DNA from: Punica granatum
Taxonomy: Eukaryota; Streptophyta; Magnoliopsida; Myrtales; Lythraceae
Direction of reading: 5' to 3'
Assembly: GCF_007655135.1 (NCBI RefSeq)
Contig: NC_045128.1
Location: forward strand, 7,812,001 to 7,876,000
DNA length: 64,000 nt
Shown here: piece after piece, positions 21,829 through 33,876 of the stretch
Numbering within the stretch: the first letter of the stretch is position 1
How the letters are laid out: every line of letters begins with the position of its first letter
Made by a program: the position numbers and the translations under genes
Notes under the pieces: model-generated
The model's input: the letters and a program-made list of their open reading frames with translations, nothing else
Told to the model about the DNA's origin: nothing
The model's database searches: none

Positions 21829-23384
21829 TGTCGAGTGGGATTAGTACGACATACTAGTCAGCCTGGATTTATGGAAGTGTGGATGAGTATCAGGCAGTAG
21901 TCTTAAGCCTTGTCTGCGTTTCGGGATCTTGGAGTTCAGGCAAAGCTTTTGGCTGAGATGTGATAGTACTTTCGTTGTATTTTCAGTTGTTCTTATATAC
22001 TTCAAATGCATTAACAGTCCCGTGGACTTAGTAGATTACGCCAATCATTCGCTAATCAGTTCAAAATGTTATGTTTTATTGAATGCATGACTCTGCATCA
22101 TTAGCTTCCGTGCAACGTCTACTACTCCAGAAGCATCAGGTTCGCTGCTGCTCAAGTTTCTCAAAATCCGACCGTCGGGGAATGTCTCGGAAACGCTGAT
22201 ATCATCTACTCATAGGTCTTGTAAGAGGCTCCCGTGCTCCCCAATTTTCTCCTCATCGATTCCTTACTAGGCCTATATCCAATAAAACGAAGCAAAAGGA
22301 CATGATGAACTTGCACAAAAGTAGTTCGTCATTTCAATTGCCAATGAACTTATTGCACCGACACAATTATGTATGTTGGTGTGCAATCAGTCAGTTCATC
22401 GAATTGTTGTACCTTAAGGAAGGAATAATTCTTGTTTTAACATTTGATTGAGTTTCACTTTACCGTCTTTCATAGTATTTCTGCTTTTTGTAATTAGCTG
22501 ACGAATGATAGGGTTGGTTTGGTTTCGGAATTAATATTTTATTCCACTCTTCTCCATTTTATGCCAGAAGTATATATTATATGTATATAATATATAAAAA
22601 ATTTATTATAATAATGATTAAGAAAAAGTGAATGTGAAAAATTATTATTAAATGGGATAAAGATATATATATATATATATACGGGAATTTAGGTGAGATG
22701 TTGATTTATATGGCATTGCATGAAACCGATCCCCGAAGCCAAAGATATTGAACCAGATCTGGGTGAAAAATTTTGAAATGATTTTGGGCTGCCCGATCAC
22801 TTTGATGTGGAACTTTACTGATATGTTTGGTTTTAGAATTAAGTAGAATTGAGTTTTAATTTTAATTGGTATGTAATAATTGTGTTGTTGAATTATGAGA
22901 AAAAGTATGAAAAAGTATTGAATAGTTGGAGAAAGTAATGAATAGTTGAGAAAATATAGTATTAAAAATTAAATTAAATGATTAAAAAAAATTGAAGAAA
23001 TGAAAAAAAAAATAATTGTGTCGATTTTTGTTATGTAGTGAATAAAGTTAAAATTAAAATTAAAATTTTAAAAATATAATTCACAAACCAAATAGAGTGT
23101 ACAATTACCTGTAACTGCTGGAAAATTCTATAGTGCAATCACCAAAAGTGAAGGCACTGTGCAATAAAGAAATTTACTAACTCAATTTAAGTAATATTTG
23201 TGAAATCCATATTTCTTATTGCTTGATAATGTTGGGAGAATATACAAGAAATCGAACTAACTGCTCGCACGTAATTTACTGATGATCCTTGTGATAAGTT
23301 ATTGAAAATCAAAAGGATTTACTTAAATGTTCAACTAATGTACTCAATCCTGAGGAATTCATTTAGGAGACGTGAAACAATTAT
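21829..23384. repeat. Block of about 1.56 kb duplicated at 34348-35906 (copy 1, RBM22 3' flank)
   Basis: Starts 23 bp after the stop codon of the RBM22-like gene at TGTCGAG and ends at CATTTAGGAGACGTGAAACA. The second copy follows the whole length with only scattered substitutions and small indels. It contains the 3' UTR, a TA repeat at about 22664-22681 and a MITE-like segment. Since it joins the intact gene, this copy is the likely source. Confidence 0.95.
22820..23096. mobile_element. MITE-like element within duplicated block, copy 1
   Basis: Begins ATGTTTGGTTTTAGAATTAA and ends ATAATTCACAAACCAAAT, so the ends are imperfect inverted repeats around TTTGGTTT/AAACCAAA. The interior repeats TGAATAGTTGAGAAA. 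A relative in opposite orientation is at 61803-62140. Non-coding. Confidence 0.55.
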
Positions 23385-24327
23385 GCGCTCATCGAATATT
23401 TTTAGGAGACGTGAAACAATTCACTTTAAATGAATAGCACTCATCGAATATTTTTCCGACTGGGTTTGTGATCCCTTATAGGTATCCCCACGGTGCACCT
23501 GGCGCATCATCCATCGGGCTGGAATAAGGTCCATGTGATCGTGGGCGTATCAGGGGCCTAGACTAGATATAAGCTTCGAGGCAACTGTTTAATTAATCGG
23601 GAAGATATTTATTTAGTTAATCACATATTGTCATTATTTTATATATTCCTCCGATGATAGAGAATTAAATCAAGGTTGGGAATTTCAACTGATCAAATGC
23701 AATTGGCTATAGCTAACCTCGTCATGTCTTATAAATGAAGAAAATTTACACCGAAAGAGTTTTACAGATTTCCTCAACCCAAGTCTAGGGGATTTAGGTT
23801 GATGGAGTTGTCTTTCGTCATCCTTAGTCTCAGCGCCACGACGTCCCCAAATGGCATTATGGATGCATTTGTACAAAAATGTGACTTTACCAAATTCAGG
23901 TGCAGTCACTTCTTCAGGTACAATTTCAAAGCTGGAGTATGCAAACAGATGAAATCATGGGATATCGACCGTAAAATTCCCTTTATAATTTGCCACAATT
24001 TCAAAGCTGGAGTATGCCCCAAAAAAAATAGATGACATGGCAATGTGGTCACGAGTATAACAAGAATGAAAGTCAATCTTTACAAACTTGGACGCATATC
24101 TATGCAAAATAAACTGCATTGTTGGCATCTATTTACTTAGAAAAAAAAAAAAAGAAGCGTTGGCTCATCATATCGACCCTCATTAATGTTTTACCCGTGC
24201 CGACTACAAGTGAAAGCGCGTCCAACATTCTAGCTTCGCCCAAGAATATATCTTCCAGGGAACAAATTGGCCAAAGCGCGTCTCCATAAAACAATCTTCG
24301 GTCAAAGGGAAAATAATGGAAATTCAG
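23385..24327. other. No gene seen; short direct repeats
   Basis: The segment TTTAGGAGACGTGAAACAAT recurs at 23362 and about 23401, next to the end of duplicated block 1. Farther on, CAATTTCAAAGCTGGAGTAT occurs twice (about 23922 and 23997). A 78-aa frame over the latter has Cys-rich repeats but no known domain. Confidence 0.45.
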
Positions 24328-24690
24328 AGGCAATTGCACTCACACCATGTAAAGAGTAAAAAGCACGTCGGTGAGGCTCACAGGCTCATGAAAAAAAAAG
24401 TATAAAATTGCCATTGAAAAAAAAAAAAGAAAGAAATTGAAGAGGTGCAATTTCCTCACACCCCACAAAGAGTAAAGAACCCGTCCGTGGGGTCCACAGG
24501 CTAATGGATTAGCAAAAAATTGCCATTGAAAAATAAAAAAGGAAGATAGAAATTAAAGAGGTGCAATTTCCTCACCACTCCGTAAAGGGTAAAGAACACG
24601 TTCATGGGGTTCACAGGCTCATGATATAGTATAAAATTGCCATTGAAAAATGAAAAAAAAAGAAAGAAATTGAAGAGGTGCAATTTGCCG
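24328..24690 (+). repeat. Three tandem units of about 117 bp upstream of the receptor gene
   Basis: Units start near 24328, 24445 and 24561, and a fourth partial one at 24678. Each has GTGCAATTTCCTCAC or a variant, then AAAG.GTAAA.A.C.CGT, GGGGTTCACAGGCT.ATG or close variants, AAAATTGCCATTGAAAAA and GAAATTGAAGAG. The array ends about 240 bp before the predicted start codon at 24932, so it lies in the promoter or 5' leader. Confidence 0.85.
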
Positions 24691-24931
24691 TATTCCAGGT
24701 ACTTTGGTCCCTCAACGCCGCGATCAGAGCCTCCTCCGTCTCCCCTGCACTGAGATCTGCTCCTCAATTTGCCTGACACCCCGCAGAGCAGAGCTGGGGA
24801 ACTGCACGGTTGAGTTTGATTTCGGAATTCTTGACATGGGTTCTCTCTACCTTCTGATTCTGCTCCGTTGGGGGTTGGTTCAAGGACTGAGCTTTTCTCT
24901 CTCTCTCTCTCTCTGGATTCTGCTTGCAGGA

Positions 24932-27900
24932 ATGAAGAGAATAAGAGAAGACGCGTCCCCTGGCCCCCAATTCAAACGTCCCTTTGGTTCTTCAAGGTAT
25001 GAATCGTAAGCTTCTCTCTTTATTCAAAACAGCAGATAATTTGATCGCCGATTGAATGCCTGTCGCTTGAAAAGAATTGCTTCGTCTAACATGTGAGCAA
25101 GTCATCAATGTCCTTCCCATTCATCTGTTTGTTTTACGATCCGTTACAGAATTTTTTCTGCCCATTGGGCGAAACTTATGCAGAGAGAGATGTGGGGATT
25201 TCTTTTCTTTTGTGTGTGTGTGCTGTTTGGCTTATGTTCGTATTGTGGTTTCACTGTCTGGGCGTGGTTCCGCAGTACGAAGGAGGCTGCTGAAAAAGAC
25301 GACGATTCAGAAGCATCAGTCTCTGACTACGAAGTCTTCCTAAGTTTCAGAGGACCAGATTCTCGGCAGGGCCTCGCCGATGTCCTCTACAGCGACATGA
25401 GAACGGCCGGGATCCGTGTTTTTAGAGACGATGATGAGCTTGACATCGGTGATGAGATCGGTAAGATTTTACCGGCTATCGAGAGCTCCAAGATATGCGT
25501 ACCAATCTTCTCCAGTACCTTTGCTGCCAGTGCGTGGTGCCTCCGAGAAGTTGAAAGAATGGTCGAGTTGAAGAAAAAGATCATGCCGATTTTCTACACA
25601 GCCACACCAGACGATGTTAAGCTACGCACAGAATTATTCAAGAAGGAACTACGGGAGCACGAGAAGCAGCGTGGAGAAGAGCAAGTGAAGAAGTGGGGGG
25701 AGGCTCTCAAAGTGGTCGCCAGAATCAAAGGGCGGGAAGTGAAGACCACAGGGTAAGTCACTTCTTCATTACCTTTGAATAGTTTCAGCTTGTGCTTCTT
25801 TGAAGCTAGGTAAGGAGACACTCTCCCGGTTGCCCTCGTGCCGGCAAACCAGATCTAGCCTTGGTGAGGCTTAGATTTGGCCTAGCTGAGCCAGATCGGG
25901 GTCGAGAGGCTCACAGAGGTTCCGAGCCCCGAGCCACGCACAGTGCTTCGAACCCCATGGCTGGGTTCGCGCTAGAGTCGCCAACCCAGCCAAGGGGCTC
26001 GCGAACCCTGGGTTCGTCGAATTAGGCCTCGAGGCTAGAGAAGCCATCCTGAGCTCCCGAGCTTGGTTCGACCAGCCCTGGGCTTGGCTGGGAGCCCCTG
26101 GCAAAGCTTCGGCAAATCAGGGAAGAAGACAACTCTGTTCATCAGTGTCATCGTTTTCCTTTCGTTTTTAAGTTAACTTTTTTAGTTTAAAATTTTATGT
26201 TTTTAATAAATATTACTTTAAAATCTATTTTTTAATAAATAATTTTTTGGGTGAATTTAATAAATAAAATTTAATATTTGTTTATGGGCCATTTCCATCT
26301 TTATATAGGAGGGATGATTTCTTACTTTTATCCTGTCGATCTTATCAAATCAACTTAAAAAATGGTAATTCGCACATTCTCTATTACATCTAGTCAAATA
26401 AATAAGTTCCTGTGGAATTATAATTTTATTACTTATTAATTCATACTTATTCCATTAAAGACCAATTCCATTACATTGAAACAAATGTAGAGGTTTTAGG
26501 GGAGGGAAAGGAGAGAAGAAGGGAGGGGAGGAAAAAGCATGGAAGGAGAATCTATATATAATATATAATACTTGAAGAAATTAACCATGTTCACAACACG
26601 TATTATATGTTCACTAGACTGCGCCATGTGTCGTCTATGTATCCATATTTTCACATGTGTCATCCATGTGTTTCGCCAATTACTAGCTACCGTGTGTTGC
26701 GAAGTGTCGATCGAAACTCTTTAATTACATAAAATAATAATTGCTCTTTTTAAATAATTTATTATATATATTTAAAGTAGACTCCCGTTAACGAGAGTTA
26801 TCCATTCGTTCTACGAGAGCTTACGGTTGGCTTTCCCCTCAGTTCCTTAACGGGAGTCCACTTTAAATATATATAATAGATTATTTAAAAAGAGCACTTA
26901 TTTTATGTAATTAAGGAGTTTTCATCGAGACTTGGCAACACACGGTAGCTGGCACTTCACGAAACACATGAATGACACATGTGGAAATATGGACACATCG
27001 GCGACACATGAGCGACAACTGGCACAGTCTTATTAACTTTTTCAGGCGTTATATTTTACCTATTGATATATATTCTCTGTAGATTTCAATGTGAATAGTC
27101 AAACAACACTAAATAAAGAATATAAAACAAATGGAATAACAATTGCACCAATTAATCATGCATGCATTTTTTCGAGGCATGGACCCCCGGGTTATTTTCC
27201 TAGAATTTCGATCATGAGGGGATCGGGTGAGTCATATATGTTGCTTCTTGCATAATTATTGACACGTTATTTATAATCCGCGTTGAAATTTCTCGACTCT
27301 TATCTGTTTAATGATATCGAGAGTTGATGTGCAATAGTTAGTGCAAAGTATGAATTATAGCAAACGAGTTACATTTTCCAATTCCAATAAATTTTCTAAA
27401 AATAAATTTACAAAATATTAATTGAAAAATAAAAATGCAAGCCCTCACCCAATGCGCAGGCTAACAGACTAGTGGTATTCTCATTTGACAGTTATTAGGA
27501 AGGGAGAGGAAAGGAGAGGAGAAAAAAATATAATTATTATATGTTGTGGACAATTATGTCCATAATAATATTATATCATGGACTCAGTTTGATAATATTT
27601 AAAAGGCATGCAAATAAGTAACTGGCCTTGTTAATTATTACCTCCATTTTTTTGCTAATTATGTACTAATAAACTTTTTTTGCAATAAAAAATAAAAATT
27701 CCTTATGCAAAATGAATTCAATAATCTGAACTTAATCCCTCAAAAGAGTACATGTGGACAAAGCAAGTAAAAAAGTTCCAAACTCATTCGTCGCAAAGAA
27801 GGGAAAACTGTTATAAATTTGTGGAAATTTTTTTAATAAAGATGCTAATCTGAATTTAAAAATAAAAACCCGAAAATTGCTCTATTATATGTTGCAGATT

Positions 27901-30900
27901 TTTGTTGGAGAAAAACTTTTTCTATAACACCACCCTGTTTTTCCTTTTAATATGTGTAAGGGGCAAAATAGTCAACTTACATTCTTTTATATCTTTTACT
28001 GCAATATTTCTTTTTTTGGTTACAAAAATTATGAGAGACATTACTCTTACAACTCCGGGAGATCGAGTTATTTTTTCTCCGAATCGGGACTTGAATTTTC
28101 ATTCTCACCCTTATGGGGTTGAAGCCGCTTACAACGCAACCAACACATTACCGATATTCTTTTATATCTTCCAATAACTCCATTCTTCCAAATTCCTTCA
28201 AATTGGAAGGTTGACATGTTGAGTATAATTGATCTCCTTCTATCTCTATCCATTTCTTCCATTTCCAACCCCCTCCAAAAAAAATAAATCTTCCAAATAA
28301 GGGGATCCTTCTCCTTCCGAATCCTTCCTCATCAAATCCCTCCATTTCCACGCTCCCAAACTCACCGTTAAAGACGACAAGTGCAGGGTAAGTGGAGAGT
28401 CCAGATAAGACCATGTATAATAAAAGATAAATTCTAAATAATTAAATAAGGGTCACGGGTAGTCCCACCAAATACCGAACCTACAACCTCTAGATTATCA
28501 GAGAGCGTGCGCCACTATACTATATCTTTTTTTATTATACACATGGGATATTTTTTCACGACTAAATATTCAATGAGTGTTATTCATCCACTTTGGATGA
28601 GTAAAAATCAATCAAAGTACTTGTAAGTGAGAACCTGTGAGCCTGTTGTGGGGTCGGTTTTTCCACTTTAAAACATATTGTTTTGGTGTTACACACATCT
28701 AAGTGAATGAGTAATACTCACCAAATATTTACTCATTTACTCATTGTTTCACTGTTTTCCTAACAAAGTTGACATTTACAAGTTAGGAGTATATGTGCAA
28801 AATGCAGGTCTCTTACCATCTATATATATATAAAGTTGTATTCTCTGCAATAAATAGGGGTATAACTATAAATATTTGTACAATTAACTCATTATATAAT
28901 TTGAAAAATGAACAAACAATATGAACAAATATAAATAAGTATTTCAATATATTTATACAAATAATATGAACACGGATTCATATGGACCAATAATATGACA
29001 AAAATATATCAATAATATATATATAGATCTCATATATGATCTATCTATAGATCTATATATATATATATAAATATTGTCAGATTAATAATTAGCAAAATGC
29101 CTTCCATGCTAACTAATTTGCAAAATCAATATCGATATATTTATAAACAATACATATGATGATTTGATGTTCGGTTCAAGTGGACAAATAATATGAACAG
29201 TGATTCATATGGACAAATAATATGAAAATGATATATGAATAAAATATATATAGATCTCATATATGATCTATCTATAGGTATGTATATATATATATATATA
29301 TAGTCAGATTAATAATTAGCAGGTTCAGGCAAGTTCGTGGCTTTGAGAAGAGCACTTCATGAGAGAGGATGTGAAATAGGCGCTCGTATGGGAGAATCCA
29401 CAGAAGATAGGAGACTAGGAAGGAGGGAGGGGGAAAGGAAGGTGCGGATTCGGTGGCAGTTTCCGATTTGGAATGAGGCAAAGGGGAGATAGTGCTTGGG
29501 CTTGATGACTGTTGATGGGAACTTTATTTCTTTTTTGATGAATTTGATGGGAACTTATATAAAATCGTTTGGAGATGGTGGGAATAAAGAGCCTAGAAGT
29601 GAAAGAATGAAAGGGTGTATTAGAAGCCGCGTGTGAAAATATCTACGCATTTTTATTATAGGTATAAATAAATATAAATTGTCGAATTTATATAAAATAT
29701 TTATTTTTTTTGCAGAGGTAGTAATACAAAAAGTCATGTCATAGCAAAAATAAAAAGTACCAATAGAAACTGTTTTAATATATTTAATGGGCGAATGGAG
29801 TTCAGGAAGATGTCTATATACCCTGAATGGACGAAAGAGGAATTAAGAGAGGTGTCTACCTACACAGAAGGGTAAAATGGAAATTTTAAAAAGTGGTGAA
29901 ACACATAATGAACTTCAAACTTTTATATATGTAATAGATAGATTATATGCTTATTTTTTTAAAAAAATTTAATTATCTTCTCTTATAAATTAATTTTGTT
30001 TTATAAGATAAATGCACATTTATATTATTACGACAACAAACTATCTTGATTTATAGCTATAATTTGTAATTTTGTAGTACACGTGTGATATCGATATAAT
30101 TTTATCGTTGTTAACCTTGGATATTGATATAATTTAGTTCTGAATTTTTATGGCTAGAAACTTATTCGGAAGGTCAAATACAAGAGTATCATTGTTGGAT
30201 GCATTTATTCATATAAAAGAACAAAAATATAAATTCATATCCAATATTTGTTTCTATAAACAAACATAATTGAACCAACCCGTGCAAAGCACGAGCAAAT
30301 AATTAGTCTATATATATGATGCTTTCTTTCTCTAAATATCACCATGCATCAACTGCAGATTTGCGGAATTCAGCACGTTGTTTGTCAGAGCACTTCAGAT
30401 CAAGTTGAAGGTGAAAACAAAATATTTGACCGATCGCCTAGTTAAAAGAGATGATCATGAAGAGGCTGTAATGAAATTATTGGACATCGACTCAAGTGAT
30501 GTACGAATCATTGGCATCCATGGAATGGGTGGCATCGGTAAGACGACTCTTGCCAAGGTCATCTTCAACCAACTCTCAGCTAGATTCGACTGTTGCAGTT
30601 TCCTTGAGAACATCCAAGAATCCTTAAGGCATAATGGTCTTGAATGCTTGCAAAAGCAGTTGGTGGAAGATCTCGATCCAAAGTTGAAAAACTTTCAAAA
30701 GATCGACACAATCACAATGCTCCGAGAAAATTTTCGTAGGAGGAGGGCTCTCATCGTCCTTGATGATGTTAATCAAAGAAAACAAACAGAGATGATGGTC
30801 GGGATGTTGGGTTGGTTTGGCTCTGGAAGCAGGATAATCATAACAACTAGGGACAGAAGTATTTTCACCAGAGAAGCTTGTACTCTCGCTATGCAGGAGA

Positions 30901-33707
30901 TGGATCGTGACCAAGCTCTCCAACTTTTTAGTAGACATGCCTTTGGAGAAGACTCTCCTCCGAGTGACTTCCGAATTCTTTCAGAGGAAGTTATCCCTCT
31001 TACTGGAAGACTTCCTTTGGCCATCGAAGTCGTAGGTTCCCTTCTTTGTCAATGTGAGAAGAAGAGATGGAAAGTGACAATTGAGCGGCTAAAGAAAGTG
31101 CCCAATCGAGATGTTCAAGAAAAGCTGAAGATAAGTTTTGATGCATTGGAGTTTGACCAAAAACAAATATTTCTTGACATAGCCTGCTTTTTCATCAACA
31201 AGGAGAGATCTAATGCAATTCTAATGTGGGAAGCTTGTGACTTTGACCCCGATTATGGAATTGAGGTCCTTGTTTCCATGTCTTTGGTGAAAATTACGGA
31301 GTACAATAAATTTCAAATGCATGACCTTATCAAAGATCTTGGAAGGGAGATTGTTCGCGAGGAATGCTTTGGTGATCCTGCCAAGCGTAGCAGGATATGG
31401 TCAAGCAAAGAAGCAAAGGAGCTATTTAAGATAAAGCAGGTGACATATGTAATGAGTGTTTTAATAATCAAATCATTTGATCTTTTTATTGATTTACAAT
31501 ATTTTCTAGCAAAAGTCTACGGTTGTTAATTACTTTTTTTTTTTCAGGAAAAAGAAAATGTTGAAGGGCTGTTTCTGGAGAAATTATATGGCGACTGCAT
31601 TCTCAAACACGAGCAGTTTTCAGGTTTTCGAAATCTAAGATTACTAAAATTGGTGGGTGCAAAGCTGACAGGTGACTTTGAGAATCTCCTTCCAAAGTTA
31701 AAGTGGTTCACATGGCAACGATGTCCTTCCGATTTCGCTGCGACCAATCTAACATTGGAGAATTTAGTAGTTCTTGACCTTTCCGACAGTTTTATCACTG
31801 AAAACTGGGCTGGCTGGAACATGGTTCAGGTAACATATCCAAGAACCTGAGAAAACTTGTATTCTAAAGTAATTCTTCTTAATACGATCCTTACCTTTGT
31901 TGCGATGTTTATCGTTATGAAACAGATAGCAAAGAATTTGAAGGCCTTAGACCTCACTGGGTGCTGTAACTTGACAAGTACACCTGACTTGTCCAACAAT
32001 GATGCTTTAGAGAGATTGATTCTCAGAGGATGCCGTAATTTAGCTGAAATACACGGCTCCATCAATAAGCTGACAAGACTGAAGCATCTTGATCTTCAAG
32101 GCTGTCCTTCTCTGAGAGGATTGCCCGAAGAGATAGGTTCGCTGGAAGATTTGGAAAAGATTTTGGTGGACGGGAATCATGGAGCTCCTTTCCACTTACC
32201 AGAATCAATTGGTAATTTATGCTCTCTATCTGTCATGAAATTACATGGGGTGGAAATTACGAGAATTCCCGACTCTATTGGAGGACTGGTGAATCTCACG
32301 CACCTCTCTATGCAGTTCTGTAGTGGCATGAAGACACTTCCAGACACAATGGGGGATTTGAAATCACTAGTTGAGTTAGACATGTCTGGTACAGAGTTGA
32401 GTGCATTGCCTAACTCTGTTGGACGGCTAACTCGACTTCAGTCGCTGCGTTTAGATTCATCGAAAATTTCGAGAATTCCCGATTCTATTGGAGGATTGGT
32501 GAATCTCACGTGCCTCTCTATTGTAAACCATAGTGGCATTAAGACACTTCCAGACAGTATCGGAGATTTGAAATCGTTAGTTGAGTTACAGATGGTTTGT
32601 ACAGAGTTGAGTGCATTGCCTAACTCTGTTGGACGGCTAACTAGACTTCAGTCGCTGCGTTTATTTTCAACGAAGATAGAGGGGCTTCCGGACACCCTAG
32701 GAGACATGGAATCATTAGTTAGGTTATATTTGTCCGGCAAAAATTTAAGTGCGTTGCCTGATTCTGTTGGACGACTAAGTAAACTCAAGGGTTTGGAGTT
32801 AAATTCAACGAAGATAGAGGAGCTTCCTGACTCTTTTGGGGATTTGAAATCGTTGGTACATTTGGATCTGAGCTCATCCAAACTGAGGATTTTACCGGAT
32901 TCTGTGGGAGAGATGTCTGAATTATCGGAGTTGTTTCTGCGTGGTTGCAACATAAGAAAGTTGCCTAGTTCTATCTGGAAGTTAGCAAAGCTAGAATTCT
33001 TCTCTGCTGATTCACAAGGCATAGACGAGATTAAGAATTCGACAAATTTAGAAATTTTGGAGTTGTCCTGTTTGGGCTCGGAATGCCTCCCGCAACTTCC
33101 GTCCACACTAGAGTTATTGAGCCTGTACGATGTCTCGGCAAGGACAAAACTCCCAGATTTCTCCAACTTGGAGAGGCTGTGGAAGCTAGAATTCAAAGAT
33201 TGCTTCCTAAAAGATGAGCAGCTGGAAGGTCTGCGAGTGTTGCAGGAACTGCGTAGTATGCATATAGGCAATTGTTCGGAGGAGCTGGTCAAGTTCTCCT
33301 GTCAGATGGGAAATTTGACCGAGCTGGAAATCCTTGGCGGGGAATACCTTTCTGAGTCACCATTGCTTGATTTCTCACGCTTGGAAAATCTCGAGAAGTT
33401 AGTTCTATGGTCTTTGGAGGAGCTCGCCGAGATTCGCGGCCTCAGAGAACTGGAATACCTGGCGGAATTAACTATCGGGGACTGCGATTCCCTGGAAATG
33501 ATTGGGAATCTGTCGGAATCGAAAAGGCTAAAGAAGATCTTTATAGTGCGCTGCTCAAAGCTAAGAGAAATCAGAGGCCTCAACAAATTGTTCTTGGCAT
33601 CTATACGCATCGAGGGCTGCGGATCTGTGAGAAATATTGATGAACTGAAGAAGAGATGCGCGTGGGGAAAATTCGATGGATTAGAAGTTGAGAACAATGC
33701 CGATTGA
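24932..33707 (+). CDS. TIR-NB-LRR immune receptor
   Basis: Predicted exons 24932-24996, 25276-25752, 30359-31439, 31548-31829 and 31926-33707 keep phase and give 1228 aa. The TIR domain (about residues 39-175) starts YEVFLSFRGPDSR and has WCLREV with Glu113 at the NADase catalytic position. NB-ARC carries the P-loop GMGGIGKTT (236-244), kinase-2 LIVLDD (312-317), GSRIIITTRDR (337-347), GRLPLA (397-402) and MHD (501-503). The LRR region of about 600 residues has an internal 210-bp duplication, then a less regular C-terminal part. Such proteins recognise pathogen effectors in the cell and trigger immunity. Every motif is intact, so the gene looks functional if intron 2 (about 4.6 kb, transposon-filled) is spliced. 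If not, 24932-25760 would give a TIR-only protein. Confidence 0.85.
25811..26115. repeat. GC-rich low-complexity segment in receptor intron 2
   Basis: Unlike the AT-rich surroundings, this stretch is GC-rich and built from permuted words such as CGAACCC, GGGCTTGG, GAGGCT and CCAGCC. It looks like part of a transposon with degenerate internal repeats. No coding potential recognised. Confidence 0.5.
26551..27472 (+). mobile_element. Helitron-like element in receptor intron 2
   Basis: 5' end A|TCTATATATAATATATAATA at 26551; 3' end CTAG|T at 27469-27473 preceded by a CCAATGCGCAGG-type hairpin. Both ends fit insertion between A and T. Length is about 920 bp with no transposase, so it is non-autonomous. 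It contains the foldback element 26617-27029. Confidence 0.55.
26617..27029. mobile_element. Long foldback element (terminal inverted repeats about 190 bp)
   Basis: The left arm from GACTGCGCCATGTGTCG to about 26805 is the imperfect reverse complement of about 26840-27029. Landmarks in both arms are TGTGTTTCG, CTAGCTACCGTGTGTTGC or GCTACCGTGTGTTGCC, TTTAAATAATTTATTATATA and GACTCCCGTTAA. Nested inside the Helitron-like element or forming its core. Non-coding; capable of forming a strong hairpin in the intron RNA. Confidence 0.8.
27473..28399. other. Receptor intron 2, no gene seen
   Basis: AT-rich intronic DNA. Open frames at 27902-28177 show no recognisable domain. Confidence 0.45.
28400..28533 (-). 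mobile_element. SINE-like element, copy related to 38038-38190
   Basis: Read on the minus strand: AAAAAAAGATATAGTATAGT then GGCGCACGCTCTC, AGAGGTTGTAGGTTCGGTAT and TTGGTGGGACTA, followed by an AT-rich tail ending ACATGG. The copy at 38038 matches in order on the plus strand. GTAGGTTCGGTAT resembles a pol III B box, suggesting a tRNA-type promoter. Confidence 0.5.
28819..30306 (+). mobile_element. Helitron-like element in receptor intron 2
   Basis: 5' end A|TCTATATATATATAAAGTTG at 28819. At the 3' end the hairpin CCCGTGCAAAGCACGAG (30279-30294) lies about 12 bp before TTAG|T (30303-30307). The terminal CTAG has decayed to TTAG. About 1.49 kb, AT-rich, non-autonomous. It ends only 52 bp before the NB-ARC exon. 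Confidence 0.5.
28971..29322 (+). repeat. Tandem duplication with period about 228 bp
   Basis: GATTCATATGGAC.AATAATATGA, ATATAGATCTCATATATGAT and CAGATTAATAATTAGCA occur in the same order at 28971-29096 and 29199-29322. It lies inside the Helitron-like element 28819-30306. Confidence 0.75.
32261..32680 (+). repeat. 210-bp internal duplication in the LRR exon
   Basis: GAGAATTCCCGA.TCTATTGG starts at 32261 and 32471. The two 70-residue units share RIPDSIGGLVNLT, SGIKTLPD or SGMKTLPD, GDLKSLVEL, and TELSALPNSVGRLTRLQSL. Each carries three LRRs. The divergence is small enough to suggest a fairly recent duplication. Confidence 0.9.
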
Positions 33708-33876
33708 TGAGGTAAATATTCATAGCATTACAGCACATATGGATATCTTAGTTGATATAACAATTACGAGCAGTAAATTAAGATAATCATACGACGATAT
33801 ATCAGTTACAGCACAGTCATATAATGATTTATCAAAGAAAGATGCAGAGAGAGAGTGAAGATTCAGAACTGCAGCA

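Noticed and set aside
21120..21900. Long frames opposite and beside the last RBM22-like exon
   Set aside because: Shadows of a Pro/Gln/Gly-rich coding exon.
23799..24035. Cys-containing 78-aa frame that could be taken for a CCCH protein
   Set aside because: Cys spacing does not fit CCCH fingers; the similarity between its parts comes from a short direct repeat.
32648..33697. Ser-rich minus-strand frames of 131 and 214 codons in the LRR exon
   Set aside because: Antisense of Leu-rich repeats gives Ser/Glu/Asn-rich frames; no independent support.
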